Of a stretch of DNA of 64,000 nt, positions 63,451 to 64,000 are shown one piece after another. The translations under genes were made by a program, and so were the position numbers. Numbering within the stretch: position 1 is the stretch's first letter; each line of letters opens with the position of its first letter. Origin of the DNA: Adiantum capillus-veneris (taxonomy: Eukaryota; Streptophyta; Polypodiopsida; Polypodiales; Pteridaceae); NCBI GenBank assembly GCA_014529385.2, contig CM043942.1:52937976-53001975 (forward strand). The letters are read 5' to 3'. The notes under the pieces are model-generated. The model saw only the letters and a list, made by a program, of their open reading frames with translations. It was not told the DNA's origin and did not search any database.

Positions 63451-64000
63451 GTGGCGGAGGAAGGGAAGCTCAAGATTGAGAAGTTCAACGGCAAAAACTA
63501 CCAACATTGGAAGATGCAGATTGAAGACTATCTCTACCAGAAGGACCTCTATTTGCCACTAGGTGGTCTTGCGAAGAAGCCCGCAACAATGGCAGATGAA
63601 GCATGGATTGTCCTTGATCGAAAGGCACTAGGAACAATCAGGTTTAGCTTGGCGTCAACAGTGGCCTTCAACATTTTGGAGATGAAGACCATGGAGGACT
63701 TGATGAAGTCACTTGACGACTTCTACAAGAAACCATCGGCATCCAATAAGGTATTTCTTATGAAGCGCTTGTTCAATCTAAAGATGGCAGAGAATGGTTC
63801 AATTGCAGAACACCTAAATTACTTTGACACAAACATAAGTCAACTTGGATCGGTGAAAATAAATTTCGATGATGAAGTGCGAGCTCTCCTTATACTATCA
63901 TCTCTACCGGATAGTTAGGACAGCCTTGTGATGGCTATAAGTAATTCTATCTTTGGCACAAATACTCTTAAGTTTGATGATGTTGTGGGTGTTCTCCTAA
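63451..64000 (+). pseudogene. Copia gag, right copy, start codon lost, runs off the window
   Basis: The start that is ATG in the left copy is GTG here (63451-63453, VAEEGKLKIEKFNGKNYQHW). The core is otherwise almost identical to the left copy. The same TAG after SLPDS (63916-63918) is present. The frame then continues with DSLVMAISNSIFGTNTL to the window end. Confidence 0.85.

Larger units (their letters stand above)
56753..64000. repeat. Right arm of a 7.2-kb inverted duplication (pairs with about 27472-34682)
   Basis: The arm has the reverse complement of the left arm in the same order: E8 Gag 3' half, protease, W-x-P-K tail, 3' LTR remnant, family A LTR, copia LTR and copia gag. Most 60-base lines differ by zero to three bases, and the 84-codon frame at 30850-31104 is identical at 60326-60580. 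It runs out of the window at 64000, so the true length is unknown. Confidence 0.95.

Overview
This is nuclear DNA of a land plant, almost certainly one with a large, repeat-rich genome. Nearly all recognisable coding sequence comes from LTR retrotransposons with plant-type signatures: tRNA-Met primer sites (TGGTATCAGAGC), tRNA-Asp-like primer sites (TGGCGCCGCTGCCGGGG), a Ty3 pol with a second, archaeal-type RNase H (Tat/Ogre lineage), a Ty1-copia gag, and one relic of a pentatricopeptide-repeat (PPR) gene. Long (CT)n, (AC)n, poly-G and poly-C tracts are frequent. I could not fix the species or clade. No bacterial-style operon, tRNA, rRNA or CRISPR array was seen.

Layout. 1-7200: decayed + strand Tat/Ogre-like Ty3 element (E1) with intact integrase, 3' LTR from 6040. 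7200-9900: anonymous DNA with a short-repeat array at 9488-9682. 9915-14223: - strand Ty3 'family A' element (E2) with LTR 12609-14223. 14224-20292: anonymous DNA carrying two ~1 kb direct repeats (R1 14908-16004, R2 18298-19343) that flank a broken PPR gene. 20293-24883: + strand family A element (E5) with a fused archaeal-type RNase H fragment. 24884-26575: cut-down second Ty3 element (E6). 26612-28908: - strand Ty1-copia element, gag to pre-integrase domain. 28909-42120: - strand family A element (E9: pol 39840-42120, LTR 39832 downward) whose LTR is split by a 9842-bp element E8 (29756-39597, CTTGG target duplication). 42120-46080: CT-rich DNA and two unrecognised gene-like coding regions. 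46080-46850: family A gag relic. 46852-56573: Gag-like coding region (E10) split by an 8700-bp element E11 (47128-55827, ACATC target duplication). 56753-64000: inverted copy of 34682 down to about 27472.

How the parts relate. E8 and E11 are the most interesting. Each has LTRs, a tRNA-Asp-like primer site, a long zinc-knuckle Gag and a retroviral-type protease, followed by a tail of repeated W-(V/I/A)-P-K motifs, and neither has a visible reverse transcriptase or integrase. They look like large non-autonomous Gag-protease elements that would need pol from a relative; E1, whose protease shares the ILGRP(W/F) region and sometimes the same D-G-G active site, is a candidate type of helper. The E8 leader carries a tandem array built around a 24-bp perfect palindrome. 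The order of insertion can be read from target duplications: family A, then E8 into its LTR, then the copia element and the 7.2 kb inverted duplication (both arms carry E8, the family A LTR and copia). E11 is young because its two LTRs are nearly identical.

No gene here can be called a functioning host gene with confidence. The best candidates for non-transposon coding sequence are the PPR relic (17298-18290), a possibly spliced ORF at 43256-44043, and an ORF at 44327-44914 on the - strand.
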